Assembly (NCBI RefSeq): GCF_016406085.1
Contig: NZ_JAEHFJ010000007.1
Span: 152,562 to 216,561 of the forward strand
DNA from: Aureibaculum flavum
GTDB lineage: Bacteria > Bacteroidota > Bacteroidia > Flavobacteriales > Flavobacteriaceae
Reading direction: 5' to 3'
DNA: 64,000 nucleotides
The notes under the pieces were generated by a model, which was not told the DNA's origin, searched no databases, and saw only the letters and a list, made by a program, of their open reading frames with translations. The first letter of the stretch is position 1; each line of letters starts with the position of its first letter. A program made the position numbers and the translations under genes. Shown here piece by piece: positions 16,960 to 26,063 of this stretch.

Positions 16960-18369
16960 TTAACGCTTAACTAATAGCACCACATTCTCTACATGATGGG
17001 TTTGTGGAAACATATCTACCGCTTGTGTTTTAACAAGCTTATATTTTTCGTCTAATAAGGCTAGATCTCTGGCCTGTGTAGCTGAATTACAACTTACATA
17101 TACAATTTTTTCGGCTTCAATTTTCAAGAGTTGCTCTATAACATTTTTGTGCATACCATCTCTTGGCGGATCCGTAATAATTACATCTGGTTTACCGTTT
17201 TTTGCAATAAATTCATCTGTAAAAACTTTAGCCATATCACCTACAAAAAAGTTAGTATTGTTGATGTTGTTATTTTTGGCATTTTCTTTAGCATCTGCAA
17301 TAGCTTCAGGTACACTTTCTATTCCTATTACTTTTTTTGCTTGCTTAGAAATAAACTGAGCAATAGTACCTGTACCTGTATACAAATCGTACACCACTTC
17401 ATTGCCAGATAAATTGGCAAAATCTCTCGTTATTTTATACAATTCATAAGCTTGTGATGAATTAGTTTGGTAAAAGGACTTGGCATTAATTTTAAATTTT
17501 AACCCTTCCATTTCCTCAAAAATATGGTCGCGACCTTTAAAGCAAACTATTTCTTGATCATAAAAAGTATCATTAGCTTTCTGATTTACCAAATACTGTA
17601 ATGAGGTTATTTGTGGAAATTTTTCGGCTACAAAATTCAATAACAATTCTCGTTTTTCTATGTCATCATCATAAAATTGAACTATGAGCATAATTTCTCC
17701 ATTAGAAGAAATACGAACCATCATGGTACGTAATAATCCACTTTGTTCACGAGGATTAAAAAAACTTAAATTGTTTTCTGTGGCAAATTCTTTAATTGAA
17801 TTTCTAAGATCATTAGAAGGGTCTTCTTGTAGATGACATTTTTTAATATCTAATATTTTGTCCCACATACCTGCAATATGAAACCCTAGTGCGTTTTTAT
17901 TTTCAATAGTAACATCAGAGTTTATCTCTTCCAACGTCAACCAACGACTGCTAGAAAATGAAAATTCCATTTTGTTTCTATAAAAATAATGCTTGCTAGC
18001 TCCTAAAATGGGTGTAATTTCAGGTAATTCGATATGACCGATCCGTTGTAGATTATTAGTAACTTCCTTTTCCTTGTAGAACAGCTGATCTTCATATTTC
18101 ATATGTTGCCATTTACAACCACCACAATTTTCAAAGTGTTCGCAAACGGGTGTTGTTCTTTTATCAGAAAAGGTTTTGAAATTAATGGATTTACCTTCGT
18201 AGTAGGCCTTACGCTGCTTAAAAGTTTGTACATCAACTACATCTCCAGGTATCGCATTTGATAAAAAAATAACTTTACCATCTGGTGCCTTAGCTACTGA
18301 TTTACCTTTAGCTCCAGCATCAAGAACTTCAATATCTTCAAAAATTTTATGCTTATTTTTTCTTGCCAT
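16960..18369 (-). CDS. rlmD: 23S rRNA (uracil-5-)-methyltransferase RlmD/RumA family
   Basis: A 469-residue protein. The N-terminus is a TRAM domain (about 5-60) for RNA binding, followed by the iron-sulfur cluster cysteines CEHFENCGGCKW and a later Cys, then the SAM-dependent methyltransferase core with VYDLYTGTGTIAQF (SAM motif I), ITDPPRDG and the catalytic YVSCNSATQARD (nucleophile Cys). The C-terminal DMFPQTHHVENVVLL is the classical signature ending. It should form m5U in 23S rRNA (U1939 in E. coli numbering) or a related RNA position; the exact target among RlmD/RlmCD/TrmA-like paralogues is not certain. The promoter lies only 4 bases from the ATG. Confidence 0.93.
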   Translation of the reverse strand: MARKNKHKIFEDIEVLDAGAKGKSVAKAPDGKVIFLSNAIPGDVVDVQTFKQRKAYYEGKSINFKTFSDKRTTPVCEHFENCGGCKWQHMKYEDQLFYKEKEVTNNLQRIGHIELPEITPILGASKHYFYRNKMEFSFSSSRWLTLEEINSDVTIENKNALGFHIAGMWDKILDIKKCHLQEDPSNDLRNSIKEFATENNLSFFNPREQSGLLRTMMVRISSNGEIMLIVQFYDDDIEKRELLLNFVAEKFPQITSLQYLVNQKANDTFYDQEIVCFKGRDHIFEEMEGLKFKINAKSFYQTNSSQAYELYKITRDFANLSGNEVVYDLYTGTGTIAQFISKQAKKVIGIESVPEAIADAKENAKNNNINNTNFFVGDMAKVFTDEFIAKNGKPDVIITDPPRDGMHKNVIEQLLKIEAEKIVYVSCNSATQARDLALLDEKYKLVKTQAVDMFPQTHHVENVVLLVKR

Positions 18370-18373
18370 TTTG

Positions 18374-18381
18374 CAAAGGTA
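18374..18381 (-). promoter_or_regulatory. -7 element of rlmD, implying a leaderless transcript
   Basis: On the minus strand TACCTTTG is followed by CAAA and then the ATG, so only four bases separate the -7 box and the start codon. Transcription would begin at or next to the ATG. Confidence 0.6.
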
Positions 18382-18426
18382 AGGGTTTGGTTAGAAATAA
18401 ATTTTATAAATTAGTTTCAAATGCTA

Positions 18427-18840
18427 CTATTTAGTATGTAATTCATCTACATGCATCATATAAGTAGCAATGGTGTTTAACATTTCATCGGACAACCCTT
18501 TAACAAAACCATTGATGTTGTCTTGCATAATAGCAACTTGGCTAGCGGTTGTATCTACAATTGGTTCAGCTTTACCTTTTAAAAAGGCTACGATATTTCC
18601 GTTTTTTTCTTTATAAATACGCATAATATCTAGAACAGAAGGACCTATTTTCTTGTTTTTAATATCATGACAAGTAACACATGTTTTTTCGGAGAAGAGT
18701 CTATTACCAAGAAAAATTTGAGAGTCTAAACTTAATGGCCCACGTGTTGGGGCTTCTTTTATTTTATCATCAACTGATTTTTTATCAGAAGCACAATTAC
18801 AGCAAAGTAGCAATACGAAAGCAATTAGAAATAAACGCAT
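18427..18840 (-). CDS. Class I cytochrome c lipoprotein
   Basis: A 137-residue protein with a lipoprotein signal (cysteines near residues 13-16) and one heme-attachment motif CVTCH (C54, C57, H58). The axial Met is probably in VAIMQDN, followed by the usual C-terminal helix. It closely resembles the upstream 150-residue cytochrome: both have IGPSxxDIxxIYxEKxxNIVxFLKGxAxxIVDT. It probably shuttles electrons in the periplasm while tethered by lipid. It has its own -7 box (18867-18874), and the upstream paralogue ends in a strong terminator, so the two are separately transcribed. Confidence 0.92.
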   Translation of the reverse strand: MRLFLIAFVLLLCCNCASDKKSVDDKIKEAPTRGPLSLDSQIFLGNRLFSEKTCVTCHDIKNKKIGPSVLDIMRIYKEKNGNIVAFLKGKAEPIVDTTASQVAIMQDNINGFVKGLSDEMLNTIATYMMHVDELHTK

Positions 18841-18866
18841 GTTTTTTTTGTATTAGTTAGCACTAA

Positions 18867-18874
18867 CAAATATA
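18867..18874 (-). promoter_or_regulatory. -7 promoter element for the 137-residue cytochrome c
   Basis: TATATTTG on the minus strand, 26 bases before the ATG at 18840. It lies just downstream of the terminator of the preceding cytochrome gene. No convincing -33 box is visible. Confidence 0.5.
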
Positions 18875-18905
18875 ATTAAATTGGTAATAGCAGTGACGAA
18901 CTTGC

Positions 18906-18952
18906 ATTAAACAAAAAAGCATCTGCCTTAGGCAGATGCTTTTTTGTTTAAT
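18906..18952 (-). terminator. Perfect 22-bp terminator between the two cytochrome c genes
   Basis: Arms 18906-18927 and 18931-18952 are fully complementary over 22 bp with a 3-base loop (core GCATCTGCC / GGCAGATGC) flanked by A and T runs. It is one of the strongest hairpins in the window and sits 11 bases after the stop of the 150-residue cytochrome. Confidence 0.92.
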
Positions 18953-18963
18953 TGATAGATTGC

Positions 18964-19416
18964 TTATTTACCAGCATCTCTCATGTAAGCAGATAATGCT
19001 TGTAATTCTTCAGCACTCATGTCTTTTACAAATCCATCAAGGTTTGCTTTCATTATAGCTACTTGACCAGGGTCAGTATCAACAATAGCATCAGCATTAC
19101 CTTTTAAAAACTTAACGATATTAGCATCTTTTTCTTCATAAATTTTTATGATGTCTTTTAAAGAAGGGCCAATAACTTTAGTGTCTAAGGCATGACAAGT
19201 AGTACAGGTTTTATCTGTAAACAGTTTTTTACCCATAGCTATTTGAGTATCTTTATCAGATGCAGTATCAGTAGTTGTAGTTTCTTTAACTACTTCTTCC
19301 TTAACTACTTCTTCTTTTACTTGTTCTACATCCTTTTTAACATCTTCTTTCTTTTTGTCGCCACAACTTGTAGCTATCATTGCTAAAGCGATAAACAGAA
19401 TTGATAATTTTTTCAT
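18964..19416 (-). CDS. Class I cytochrome c lipoprotein with charged tether
   Basis: A 150-residue protein with lipobox ATSC (Cys18), then a charged spacer of about 35 residues made of KEEVV/VKKDV-type near-repeats and a TTTTD run, then a heme motif CTTCH (C71, C74, H75) and probable axial Met in VAIMKAN. The spacer should hold the heme domain away from the membrane. It is a paralogue of the next gene (18427-18840), which lacks the long spacer. No oxidase gene is nearby, so the redox partner is unknown. Confidence 0.92.
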   Translation of the reverse strand: MKKLSILFIALAMIATSCGDKKKEDVKKDVEQVKEEVVKEEVVKETTTTDTASDKDTQIAMGKKLFTDKTCTTCHALDTKVIGPSLKDIIKIYEEKDANIVKFLKGNADAIVDTDPGQVAIMKANLDGFVKDMSAEELQALSAYMRDAGK

Positions 19417-19546
19417 AATTTTAGTTTTTAATACAGCGTAAATTTAATTAAATATAAATTTCTAACTAAATAATTGAATACATATTGTAATAGAATTTCT
19501 AATTTAGAGATATTCTAAATTATTTATGGTTAGAATTTTAGTTTAG

Positions 19547-19578
19547 TTGAAAATTATCCTAAAATTTAACTAAATTTG
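19547..19578 (+). promoter_or_regulatory. Promoter of prfA
   Basis: TTG at 19547-19549 and TAAATTTG at 19571-19578 are separated by 21 bases, a good Bacteroidota -33/-7 pair. The leader to the ATG at 19632 would be about 48 bases. Confidence 0.6.
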
Positions 19579-19631
19579 TCAACGGCTAAATTTACTATTT
19601 TATTAAAATTAGCTCTTAAAAAAAACAGTAG

Positions 19632-20708
19632 ATGTTAGATAGATTATATATTGTAAAACAACGTTTTGATGAAGTTTCTGATTTAATTATTCAGCCAGAT
19701 ATTATTACTGATCAGAAAAGATATGTAAAACTTAATAAAGAATACAAAGACCTTAAAACTATTGTAGATAAAGGGGAAGAGTATAAAGTTATATTGAGTA
19801 GGGTAGATGAGGCAAAAGAAATTATTGATGATGGGTCTGATGCTGAAATGGTGGAGATGGCACAAATGCAATTAGGGGAAGCTTCTGAAAAATTAGAAAA
19901 ATTAGAGTCAGATATAAAATACATGCTGATACCTAAAGATCCAGAAGATGCAAAAGACGTAATGGTCGAAATTAGAGCGGGTACAGGTGGTGATGAGGCT
20001 AGTATTTTTGCAGGAGACCTTTATAGAATGTACACTAAATTCTGTTCAGATAAAGGATGGAAAACCGAATTAGTTGATGTCAGTGAAGGTACTTCAGGTG
20101 GTTTTAAAGAGGTTATTTTTAGTATATCAGGTGAAGATGTTTATGGTGATATGAAATTTGAGGCCGGTGTACATCGTGTACAACGTGTACCGCAAACTGA
20201 AACCCAAGGTAGAGTGCACACTTCGGCTGCAACCGTGATGGTTTTACCAGAAGCTGAAGAGTTTGACGTAGAACTTGATATGAAAGATGTAAAAATTATT
20301 AGAACAACATCTACAGGTCCTGGTGGGCAGAGTGTAAATACTACGTATTCTGCAATTCAACTGAAACACATTCCTACTGGTATTGAGGCAAAGTGTCAAG
20401 ATCAGAAATCGCAACATAAAAATTTAGAAAAAGCTATTAAAGTATTACGTTCTAGATTATACGAATCTGAATTGGCAAAAAAACAAGCTGCTGACTCCAT
20501 AAAACGTAAAAGTATGGTTTCGAGTGGTGATAGATCTGCAAAAATTAGAACGTATAATTATCCTCAAGGTCGTGTTACTGAGCATAGAATTGGATTAACT
20601 CTTTACGATTTAAGTAATATTATTAATGGTGACATCCATAAAATTGTTGAAGAATTAAAACTTGCTGAAAATGCTGAAAAATTGAAAGAATCAGGCGAAA
20701 TACTATAA
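19632..20708 (+). CDS. prfA: Peptide chain release factor 1
   Basis: A 358-residue class I release factor. It has the GGQ catalytic motif (231-233, in [12 protein letters not shown]) that triggers peptidyl-tRNA hydrolysis and a tripeptide PQT (187-189) at the stop-codon recognition loop where RF1 carries PxT and RF2 carries SPF, so it is RF1 (UAA/UAG). The RAGTGGDEA and RVHTSAATV blocks are standard. No frameshift signal is present, as expected, since programmed frameshifting belongs to RF2. Followed after 45 bases by a DUF6090-like gene. Confidence 0.97.
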   Translation: MLDRLYIVKQRFDEVSDLIIQPDIITDQKRYVKLNKEYKDLKTIVDKGEEYKVILSRVDEAKEIIDDGSDAEMVEMAQMQLGEASEKLEKLESDIKYMLIPKDPEDAKDVMVEIRAGTGGDEASIFAGDLYRMYTKFCSDKGWKTELVDVSEGTSGGFKEVIFSISGEDVYGDMKFEAGVHRVQRVPQTETQGRVHTSAATVMVLPEAEEFDVELDMKDVKIIRTTSTGPGGQSVNTTYSAIQLKHIPTGIEAKCQDQKSQHKNLEKAIKVLRSRLYESELAKKQAADSIKRKSMVSSGDRSAKIRTYNYPQGRVTEHRIGLTLYDLSNIINGDIHKIVEELKLAENAEKLKESGEIL

Positions 20709-20753
20709 ATTACTACAGACTTTTTTTATATTTAACGGACAATAGTTACAATA

Positions 20754-21473
20754 ATGAAATTATTTTCAAAAGCCAGAAATCAATTAGTGAAAACTTCTGG
20801 TTTTAGTAAATATTTAGTATATGCCTTTGGCGAAATTATTCTAGTCGTTACTGGTATTTTGATAGCTCTATCAATTAATAATTGGAGTGAAGATAAAAAA
20901 CAAACAAAAAATTTAGATAATATTTTACATATTTTTAGAAGTGATATAGTTAGAGATACTACAAGAGCTGACTATATAATTAAATATTATAAAAAGCAAG
21001 ATTCCGTGGGTAGGTTAGCCCTTAGCGATAGTATTTCTAAAGATTTTTATAAAAAAAATGGAGATCTTCAATCTATTATTTTTACAGGTATTCCGTTAGC
21101 AATTACTAGAAATGGTTATGACCTACTTAAAAATTATAGTTATGATGTAGAGATAGCTCAAGATTCTACAGTGGTGTACGGATTGGCTTTGTACAATGAA
21201 ATTAACGCAAGTTTTATAGACTTAAATACGAAAATTGAAAAGGATGTTTATGAAAACACCTTAAATATGAAAGAGAATTATAATTTTGCCGCTGATATGT
21301 ACATGAGAAGAGAAAATCAAAAGGCAAGAGATTATTTTAAGTCTGATGACTTTAAGAACCGATTAGCGTTGAATCTACAATTGAAAGCTCAAGGAGCTGT
21401 AAGCTTATTGCAAGGATTTAATGCGGCTTCTAAAATGCTATTAGAGAAGATGGATAAGCGTTTAAATAATTAA
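20754..21473 (+). CDS. DUF6090-like membrane-anchored protein
   Basis: A 239-residue protein with an N-terminal cytoplasmic stub, one membrane helix (YAFGEIILVVTGILIALSINNW, residues about 23-44) and a helical, charged remainder outside the membrane. The opening pattern GFSKYLVYAFGEIxLVVxGILIALxINNWxE is the hallmark of the DUF6090 family, which is abundant in Flavobacteriaceae and has no known function. The soluble part is rich in Tyr, Asp and Lys and probably all-alpha. Its position after prfA appears to be incidental. Confidence 0.8.
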   Translation: MKLFSKARNQLVKTSGFSKYLVYAFGEIILVVTGILIALSINNWSEDKKQTKNLDNILHIFRSDIVRDTTRADYIIKYYKKQDSVGRLALSDSISKDFYKKNGDLQSIIFTGIPLAITRNGYDLLKNYSYDVEIAQDSTVVYGLALYNEINASFIDLNTKIEKDVYENTLNMKENYNFAADMYMRRENQKARDYFKSDDFKNRLALNLQLKAQGAVSLLQGFNAASKMLLEKMDKRLNN

Positions 21474-21563
21474 ATTTCAATTATTATACTTGTTTAAATA
21501 CTAACGTATATAAACTATTCGTTTAATTTGAATACATTACCTTTAGTTTACAACCCGAATTAT

Positions 21564-21571
21564 TAATTTTG
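21564..21571 (+). promoter_or_regulatory. -7 promoter element for the DUF6913-like gene and dapA
   Basis: TAATTTTG, 21 bases before the ATG at 21593. dapA overlaps the first gene by four bases and should share this promoter. Confidence 0.5.
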
Positions 21572-21592
21572 CCTTACAATTGTTAGAAACCA

Positions 21593-22123
21593 ATGAATTT
21601 TACAGGTTTAAAAAAGAAAACAGCTGCACAGTATTATCAAAAACAATTAAAAAAATTAAAAAGTACAAATGATAATATTCCGACAAAAATAAAAACAATT
21701 GGCGTGTTGGCCGATTCGCGATTATTTGGTGGTTATGATATTTCTAGAAATTTGAGTCAGAAATTAAAAATGCCTCATAAAAGCTTAGAAATTATCATTT
21801 TTGAAAACCTAAAAGACGATTTTGTAACGCAACATTACAATACCTTTTCTGAAAAGGATTTGGGAATGTTTGGTAAACCAAAAGCATCTAATGTATTAGA
21901 TTTCGTAAATGCTGATTATGATTTGTTAATCAATTATTGTAGTCATTCAAGTATTTACACAAATATATTATCAATGCGATCACAAGCGAAATTTAAAGTG
22001 AGTTTTGCCAATGAAGAATTACAAAATTTGTATGATTTTACCATTGCTGTTGAAGGAAATAAAATTGATGTTTTTAACGATGAGTTAGCAAAGTATTTAC
22101 AGATTTTTAATTTAATAGAATGA
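21593..22123 (+). CDS. DUF6913-like conserved protein
   Basis: A 176-residue cytoplasmic protein with a basic N-terminus ([18 protein letters not shown]) followed by an alpha/beta section: [33 protein letters not shown] and [22 protein letters not shown]. The order matches a family I know only as a Bacteroidota domain of unknown function next to dapA. Its stop codon overlaps the dapA start (ATGA), so translation is coupled. A role linked to lysine or cell-wall precursor synthesis is possible from context only. Confidence 0.75.
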   Translation: MNFTGLKKKTAAQYYQKQLKKLKSTNDNIPTKIKTIGVLADSRLFGGYDISRNLSQKLKMPHKSLEIIIFENLKDDFVTQHYNTFSEKDLGMFGKPKASNVLDFVNADYDLLINYCSHSSIYTNILSMRSQAKFKVSFANEELQNLYDFTIAVEGNKIDVFNDELAKYLQIFNLIE

Positions 22124-22995
22124 CACAATTTTATGGTACTGGAGCGGCTCTAGTAACTCCTTTTAAAGTAGATAAATCAGTTGATTATGAGGCTTTAGTA
22201 AGACTCGTTAATTTTCAGATTGACAATGGTATTGACTATTTAGTGGTTATGGGAACTACTGGAGAACCTGCAACGTTAACGAATGATGAAAAACAGAAAG
22301 TAATAAAGACGGTTGTTGAAGTAAACAATGGTCAGTTACCTTTGGTTATTGGTATTGGTGGTAACAATACGCAAGCTGTTATCAATGAAATACAAGAAAC
22401 GGATTTATCAGCATTTGATGCTATTCTTTCTGTTTCTCCGTATTACAACAAACCTACGCAAGAAGGAATTTATCAGCACTTTAAGGCGATTGCATCCATA
22501 AGTTCTAAACCAATTATTATATATAACGTGCCTAGTAGAACAGGGGTGAGCATGACTCCAACAACGATCTTAAGATTAGCTTCTGATTGTTCAAATATTA
22601 TTGGTGTAAAAGAAGCCTCTGGTGATATGGATCAGGCATTTAAGTTGCTGCAAAATAAACCAGAAGGATTTTTAGTTTTATCTGGTGATGATATGGTTGC
22701 ATTACCAATGGTATTAATGGGTGGTGCTGGAGTAATCACTGTAATTGGTCAAGGCATTCCAGGTGATTTTTCTAAAATGATAAAATTAGCTTTAGAAGGT
22801 AAAAGTAAGGAGGCCTCTAAGTTGCATTTTAAATTAATGAATAGTATATATTATATTTTTGAAGAGGGTAACCCAGCAGGAATTAAAGCTTTACTTCAAA
22901 AACGTTCCATTTGTGAATCTTCGGTAAGACTTCCTTTGGTAGAAGCGAGTGCGGAATTGCAAGAAAAAATTAGTAACTTTATCGATAATTATTAA
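22120..22995 (+). CDS. dapA: 4-hydroxy-tetrahydrodipicolinate synthase
   Basis: A 291-residue TIM-barrel enzyme of the DapA family. The Schiff-base lysine is K164 in [10 protein letters not shown], Tyr135 lies in [10 protein letters not shown], and [10 protein letters not shown] (44-53) is the pyruvate-binding loop. It condenses pyruvate with aspartate semialdehyde, the first committed step of lysine and meso-diaminopimelate synthesis, supplying peptidoglycan. A four-base overlap with the preceding gene indicates an operon, and ferritin follows after 30 bases. Confidence 0.96.
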   Translation: MTQFYGTGAALVTPFKVDKSVDYEALVRLVNFQIDNGIDYLVVMGTTGEPATLTNDEKQKVIKTVVEVNNGQLPLVIGIGGNNTQAVINEIQETDLSAFDAILSVSPYYNKPTQEGIYQHFKAIASISSKPIIIYNVPSRTGVSMTPTTILRLASDCSNIIGVKEASGDMDQAFKLLQNKPEGFLVLSGDDMVALPMVLMGGAGVITVIGQGIPGDFSKMIKLALEGKSKEASKLHFKLMNSIYYIFEEGNPAGIKALLQKRSICESSVRLPLVEASAELQEKISNFIDNY

Positions 22996-23025
22996 TAAAG
23001 TTAAACGTAGAAAAATAGATAAAAA

Positions 23026-23541
23026 ATGTTGATTAAAGAAGTAGAAAAAGCCCTGAATGAGCAAATAACAATAGAAGCAGAGTCTTCTCAAATTTATTTG
23101 GCAATGGCATCTTGGGCAGAAGTAAAAGGATTAGAAGGTGTTGCTGAGTTTATGTATGCACAATCTGATGAAGAAAGACAACATATGCTAAAATTAGTAA
23201 AATATATTAATGAAAGGGGAGGGCATGCTAAAGTTTCCCAGTTGAACGCACCTTCATCTTCATTTGGTTCTTTCAAAGAAATGTTTGAAACCTTATTTAA
23301 ACACGAAGTTCATGTTTCTGAAAGTATAAATGAATTGGTACATATTTGTCTTCAGGTTAAAGATTATGCTACACATAATTTTTTACAGTGGTATGTGGCT
23401 GAACAGATTGAAGAAGAGGCTGTTGCGAGAAATATTCTTGATAAAATCAACTTGATTGGTGATGATAAAGGAGGGTTGTATTTATTTGATAATGATATAA
23501 AGCAACTTACCGTTCAGTCTTCAGTTCAAATACAACCTTAA
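23026..23541 (+). CDS. ftnA: Ferritin
   Basis: A 171-residue four-helix-bundle ferritin. Conserved ferroxidase ligands can be seen: Glu in EQITIEAESSQIY (helix A), the E-x2-H pair in SDEERQHMLKL (helix B), and Glu residues in the helix C/D segments (WYVAEQIEEEAVA). No heme-ligand Met pattern of bacterioferritin is evident, so it is FtnA-like. It stores iron as a 24-mer in the cytoplasm. Thirty bases after dapA; no Fur box was recognised between them. Confidence 0.95.
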   Translation: MLIKEVEKALNEQITIEAESSQIYLAMASWAEVKGLEGVAEFMYAQSDEERQHMLKLVKYINERGGHAKVSQLNAPSSSFGSFKEMFETLFKHEVHVSESINELVHICLQVKDYATHNFLQWYVAEQIEEEAVARNILDKINLIGDDKGGLYLFDNDIKQLTVQSSVQIQP

Positions 23542-23606
23542 AGTTATATTTCGTACTATTAACAAAGTTTTAGTAATCATTATTCTAACAATAAAATAAC
23601 AAATTT

Positions 23607-23631
23607 TACATTTGCTTTTCGCTTAAAGCGA
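23607..23631 (+). promoter_or_regulatory. Upstream promoter of bamD with dyad at the start site
   Basis: TACATTTG (23607-23614) matches the -7 consensus and is followed directly by the perfect dyad TCGCTT-A-AAGCGA (23619-23631), which would sit at the transcript's 5' end as an operator or a 5' hairpin. This would give a bamD leader of about 75 bases. Confidence 0.45.
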
Positions 23632-23684
23632 TGCTCTACGATGAGCTATTAAAAAATAGTTTTTATTAATTAGTTTTAAATAAG

Positions 23685-23692
23685 TACTTTTG
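23685..23692 (+). promoter_or_regulatory. Proximal -7 element of bamD, implying a leaderless transcript
   Basis: TACTTTTG is followed by CAAA and the ATG at 23697, the same spacing and bases as seen at rlmD. There is no room for a ribosome-binding site. Confidence 0.6.
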
Positions 23693-23696
23693 CAAA

Positions 23697-24530
23697 ATGT
23701 TTAGAATAAAACAACTTGGTTTATTGGTTATCATTGCGGTGACTTTTTCAGCTTGTAGTGAATACCATAAGGTGTTAAACAAAGGCACAACTGAAGATCA
23801 GTATAAATTGGCTACTCAACTATTTGAAGAGGGTAGTTATAATAAATCCATTAACTTATTTGAGAAGGTAATTCCAAAATATGGTGCGAAACCTCAAATG
23901 GAGCGTATCCAATATATGGTGGGTGAAGCAAATTTTAAAACAAAAAGTTATGAATTAGCCGCTTATTATTTTGAACGTTTTATTGGAAACTATCCTTCGA
24001 GTTCGAAAATAGAAGATGCTACTTTCTTAGCAGCACAAAGTTATTATTATGATTCACCAAAATCAAGTAGAGATCAGGCAAATACACACAAGGCGTTAAC
24101 TGCTCTGCAAAATTTTATTGATAAATTTCCGGAATCTGAGAAAATTAAAGAAGCAAATCAGTATTATGATGATTTAGCTACAAGATTAGAGAAAAAAGCA
24201 TTTGACATTGCTAAACAGTATTATATTACAGAAAAATATCAAGCTGCAATTATGGCTTTTGATATTTTTATTGAAGATAATTTTGGTACAGAATATAAAG
24301 AAGAAGCACTTGCTTATAAGTTTTTGGCAGCTTATAAATTGGCAATGAACAGTGCAGAATTTAAAAAAGAAGAACGTATTACTAATGCGACCGCTTCTTT
24401 TGATAGATTAAAGAAAAACTTTCCTGAATCAGAAAGGTTAAAAGAGTTTTCTTCTAAAGTAGAAGATTTGAATAAAGAGTTAGAAAAGTTAAAAGAACTA
24501 TACGCAAAATATACTAAAAATGGATTATAA
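23697..24530 (+). CDS. bamD: Outer-membrane protein assembly factor BamD
   Basis: A 277-residue lipoprotein (lipobox TFSAC) with tetratricopeptide-like helix pairs: the opening EYHKVLNKGTTEDQY and AYYFERFIGNYPSSSKIEDA blocks, where FxxFIxxYPxSxxxxxA is typical of BamD. It forms part of the BAM complex that inserts beta-barrels such as the SusC and TonB receptors in this window. The rpoZ start codon overlaps its 3' end by 11 bases. No other upstream Met would give a plausible lipoprotein signal, so the start is secure. Confidence 0.93.
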   Translation: MFRIKQLGLLVIIAVTFSACSEYHKVLNKGTTEDQYKLATQLFEEGSYNKSINLFEKVIPKYGAKPQMERIQYMVGEANFKTKSYELAAYYFERFIGNYPSSSKIEDATFLAAQSYYYDSPKSSRDQANTHKALTALQNFIDKFPESEKIKEANQYYDDLATRLEKKAFDIAKQYYITEKYQAAIMAFDIFIEDNFGTEYKEEALAYKFLAAYKLAMNSAEFKKEERITNATASFDRLKKNFPESERLKEFSSKVEDLNKELEKLKELYAKYTKNGL

Positions 24531-24849
24531 AAATTCTGAAGCACCGCTATCTACTATTACTTATGATAGAAGTAAAATTGAAGCACCTACTCATAACATT
24601 TATGAGTCAATTTCAATAATGGCAAAAAGGGCTAATCAAATTAATGAAGACCTTAAAAAGGAACTTATTGATAAGTTAGAAGAATTTGCTACACATAATG
24701 ATAGCTTAGAAGAAGTTTTTGAAAATAAAGAACAAATTGAGGTTTCTCGTTTTTACGAAAAATTACCTAAACCTACAGCAATGGCAGTTGAAGAATGGTT
24801 ACATGGTGATATCTATTACAGAAACCCAGAAGAAACTGAAGCTAAGTAA
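24520..24849 (+). CDS. rpoZ: DNA-directed RNA polymerase subunit omega (Bacteroidota type)
   Basis: A 109-residue protein with the conserved core NIYESISIMAKRANQINEDLKKEL, corresponding to the omega/Rpb6 fold that latches the beta' subunit. The TYDRSKIEAPTHNIYES opening is longer than in E. coli omega, as usual in this phylum. It overlaps bamD by 11 bases and precedes coaBC by two bases, so these genes form one translationally coupled operon. Confidence 0.9.
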   Translation: MDYKNSEAPLSTITYDRSKIEAPTHNIYESISIMAKRANQINEDLKKELIDKLEEFATHNDSLEEVFENKEQIEVSRFYEKLPKPTAMAVEEWLHGDIYYRNPEETEAK

Positions 24850-24851
24850 TA

Positions 24852-26063
24852 ATGTCTGTTTTAAGCGGTAAAAATATTCTTTTGGGGGTAACCGCAGGAA
24901 TCGCTGCTTATAAAACCACCTACTTAGTTAGACTTTTTATAAAAGCAGGAGCTCATGTGAAAGTTGTCATGACTCCTGCTTCTAAAGATTTTGTTACTCC
25001 ACTCACACTTTCTACACTTTCCAAAAATCCAGTTTATTCTACTTTTTACGATAAAGATGATGAGAATGAAATATGGAACAACCATGTTGATTTAGGTCTA
25101 TGGGCAGATCTTGTTGTAATAGCTCCGGCAACAGCAAATACCATGTCCAAAATGGCAAATGGAATTTGCGATAACTTGTTGCTAGCTACTTATTTGTCCT
25201 CTAAATGTAAAGTTTATTTTGCCCCGGCAATGGATTTAGACATGTACAAACACAATTCAACCAAAGATAATTTACAAAAATTAGAAACTTTTGGAAATAT
25301 TATGATTCCCGCTGAAATTGGTGAATTGGCTAGTGGTTTAGAAGGTGAAGGTAGAATGGCTGAACCTGAAAATATTTTAGCTTTTATTGAAAACCACATA
25401 ATTTCAGGATTACCTTTACGGAATAAAAAAGTACTTATTACAGCCGGACCAACGTATGAAGCTATTGATCCTGTTCGTTTTATTGGTAATCATTCTTCTG
25501 GTAAAATGGGGTTCGAATTAGCAAAAGAAGCTGCGAATCTAGGAGCAGAGGTTATTTTAATTTCTGGTCCATCCAATGAAAGTATAAAACATGCGTTAAT
25601 TAAGAGGATAGATGTTGTAACTGCTGAAGAAATGTATACAGCGGTACATGAACATTATGCAACGTGTAATATAGCAATATTGTCTGCAGCAGTAGCTGAT
25701 TTTAAACCAGATCATGCTGCAGTTGATAAAATAAAAAAGATAGATGCCGTATTAAATATTAATTTAGTACCAACTAAGGATATATTGGCTTCTCTTGGGG
25801 AAGCTAAAAAGCATCAATTTTTAGTCGGTTTTGCTTTGGAAACTTCTAATGAATTAGAAAATGCTAAAGGTAAATTAAGACGTAAAAATCTTGATTTAAT
25901 AGTATTAAATTCACTAAATGATAAAGGAGCAGGTTTTAAAAAAGCCACCAATAAAATAACGCTTATTGATACTGAGGAAAAGTGTCAACGTTTTGAAACA
26001 AAGTCAAAAACAGAAGTCGCAAAAGATATTTTTAATGAAATACTCAAAAAGCATCAAGCATAG
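24852..26063 (+). CDS. coaBC: Bifunctional phosphopantothenoylcysteine decarboxylase / phosphopantothenate-cysteine ligase
   Basis: A 403-residue fused enzyme. Residues 1-185 are the FMN-binding CoaC domain with GVTAGIAAYK, the catalytic His in NHVDLGLWADLVVIAPATANT and PAMDLDMY; residues 190-400 are the CoaB synthetase domain beginning VLITAGPTYEAIDPVRFIGNHSSGKMG (shown in part), with AAVADFKP. It makes 4'-phosphopantetheine from 4'-phosphopantothenate and cysteine in CoA synthesis. It begins two bases after rpoZ and overlaps the next gene by 29 bases. Confidence 0.95.
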   Translation: MSVLSGKNILLGVTAGIAAYKTTYLVRLFIKAGAHVKVVMTPASKDFVTPLTLSTLSKNPVYSTFYDKDDENEIWNNHVDLGLWADLVVIAPATANTMSKMANGICDNLLLATYLSSKCKVYFAPAMDLDMYKHNSTKDNLQKLETFGNIMIPAEIGELASGLEGEGRMAEPENILAFIENHIISGLPLRNKKVLITAGPTYEAIDPVRFIGNHSSGKMGFELAKEAANLGAEVILISGPSNESIKHALIKRIDVVTAEEMYTAVHEHYATCNIAILSAAVADFKPDHAAVDKIKKIDAVLNINLVPTKDILASLGEAKKHQFLVGFALETSNELENAKGKLRRKNLDLIVLNSLNDKGAGFKKATNKITLIDTEEKCQRFETKSKTEVAKDIFNEILKKHQA

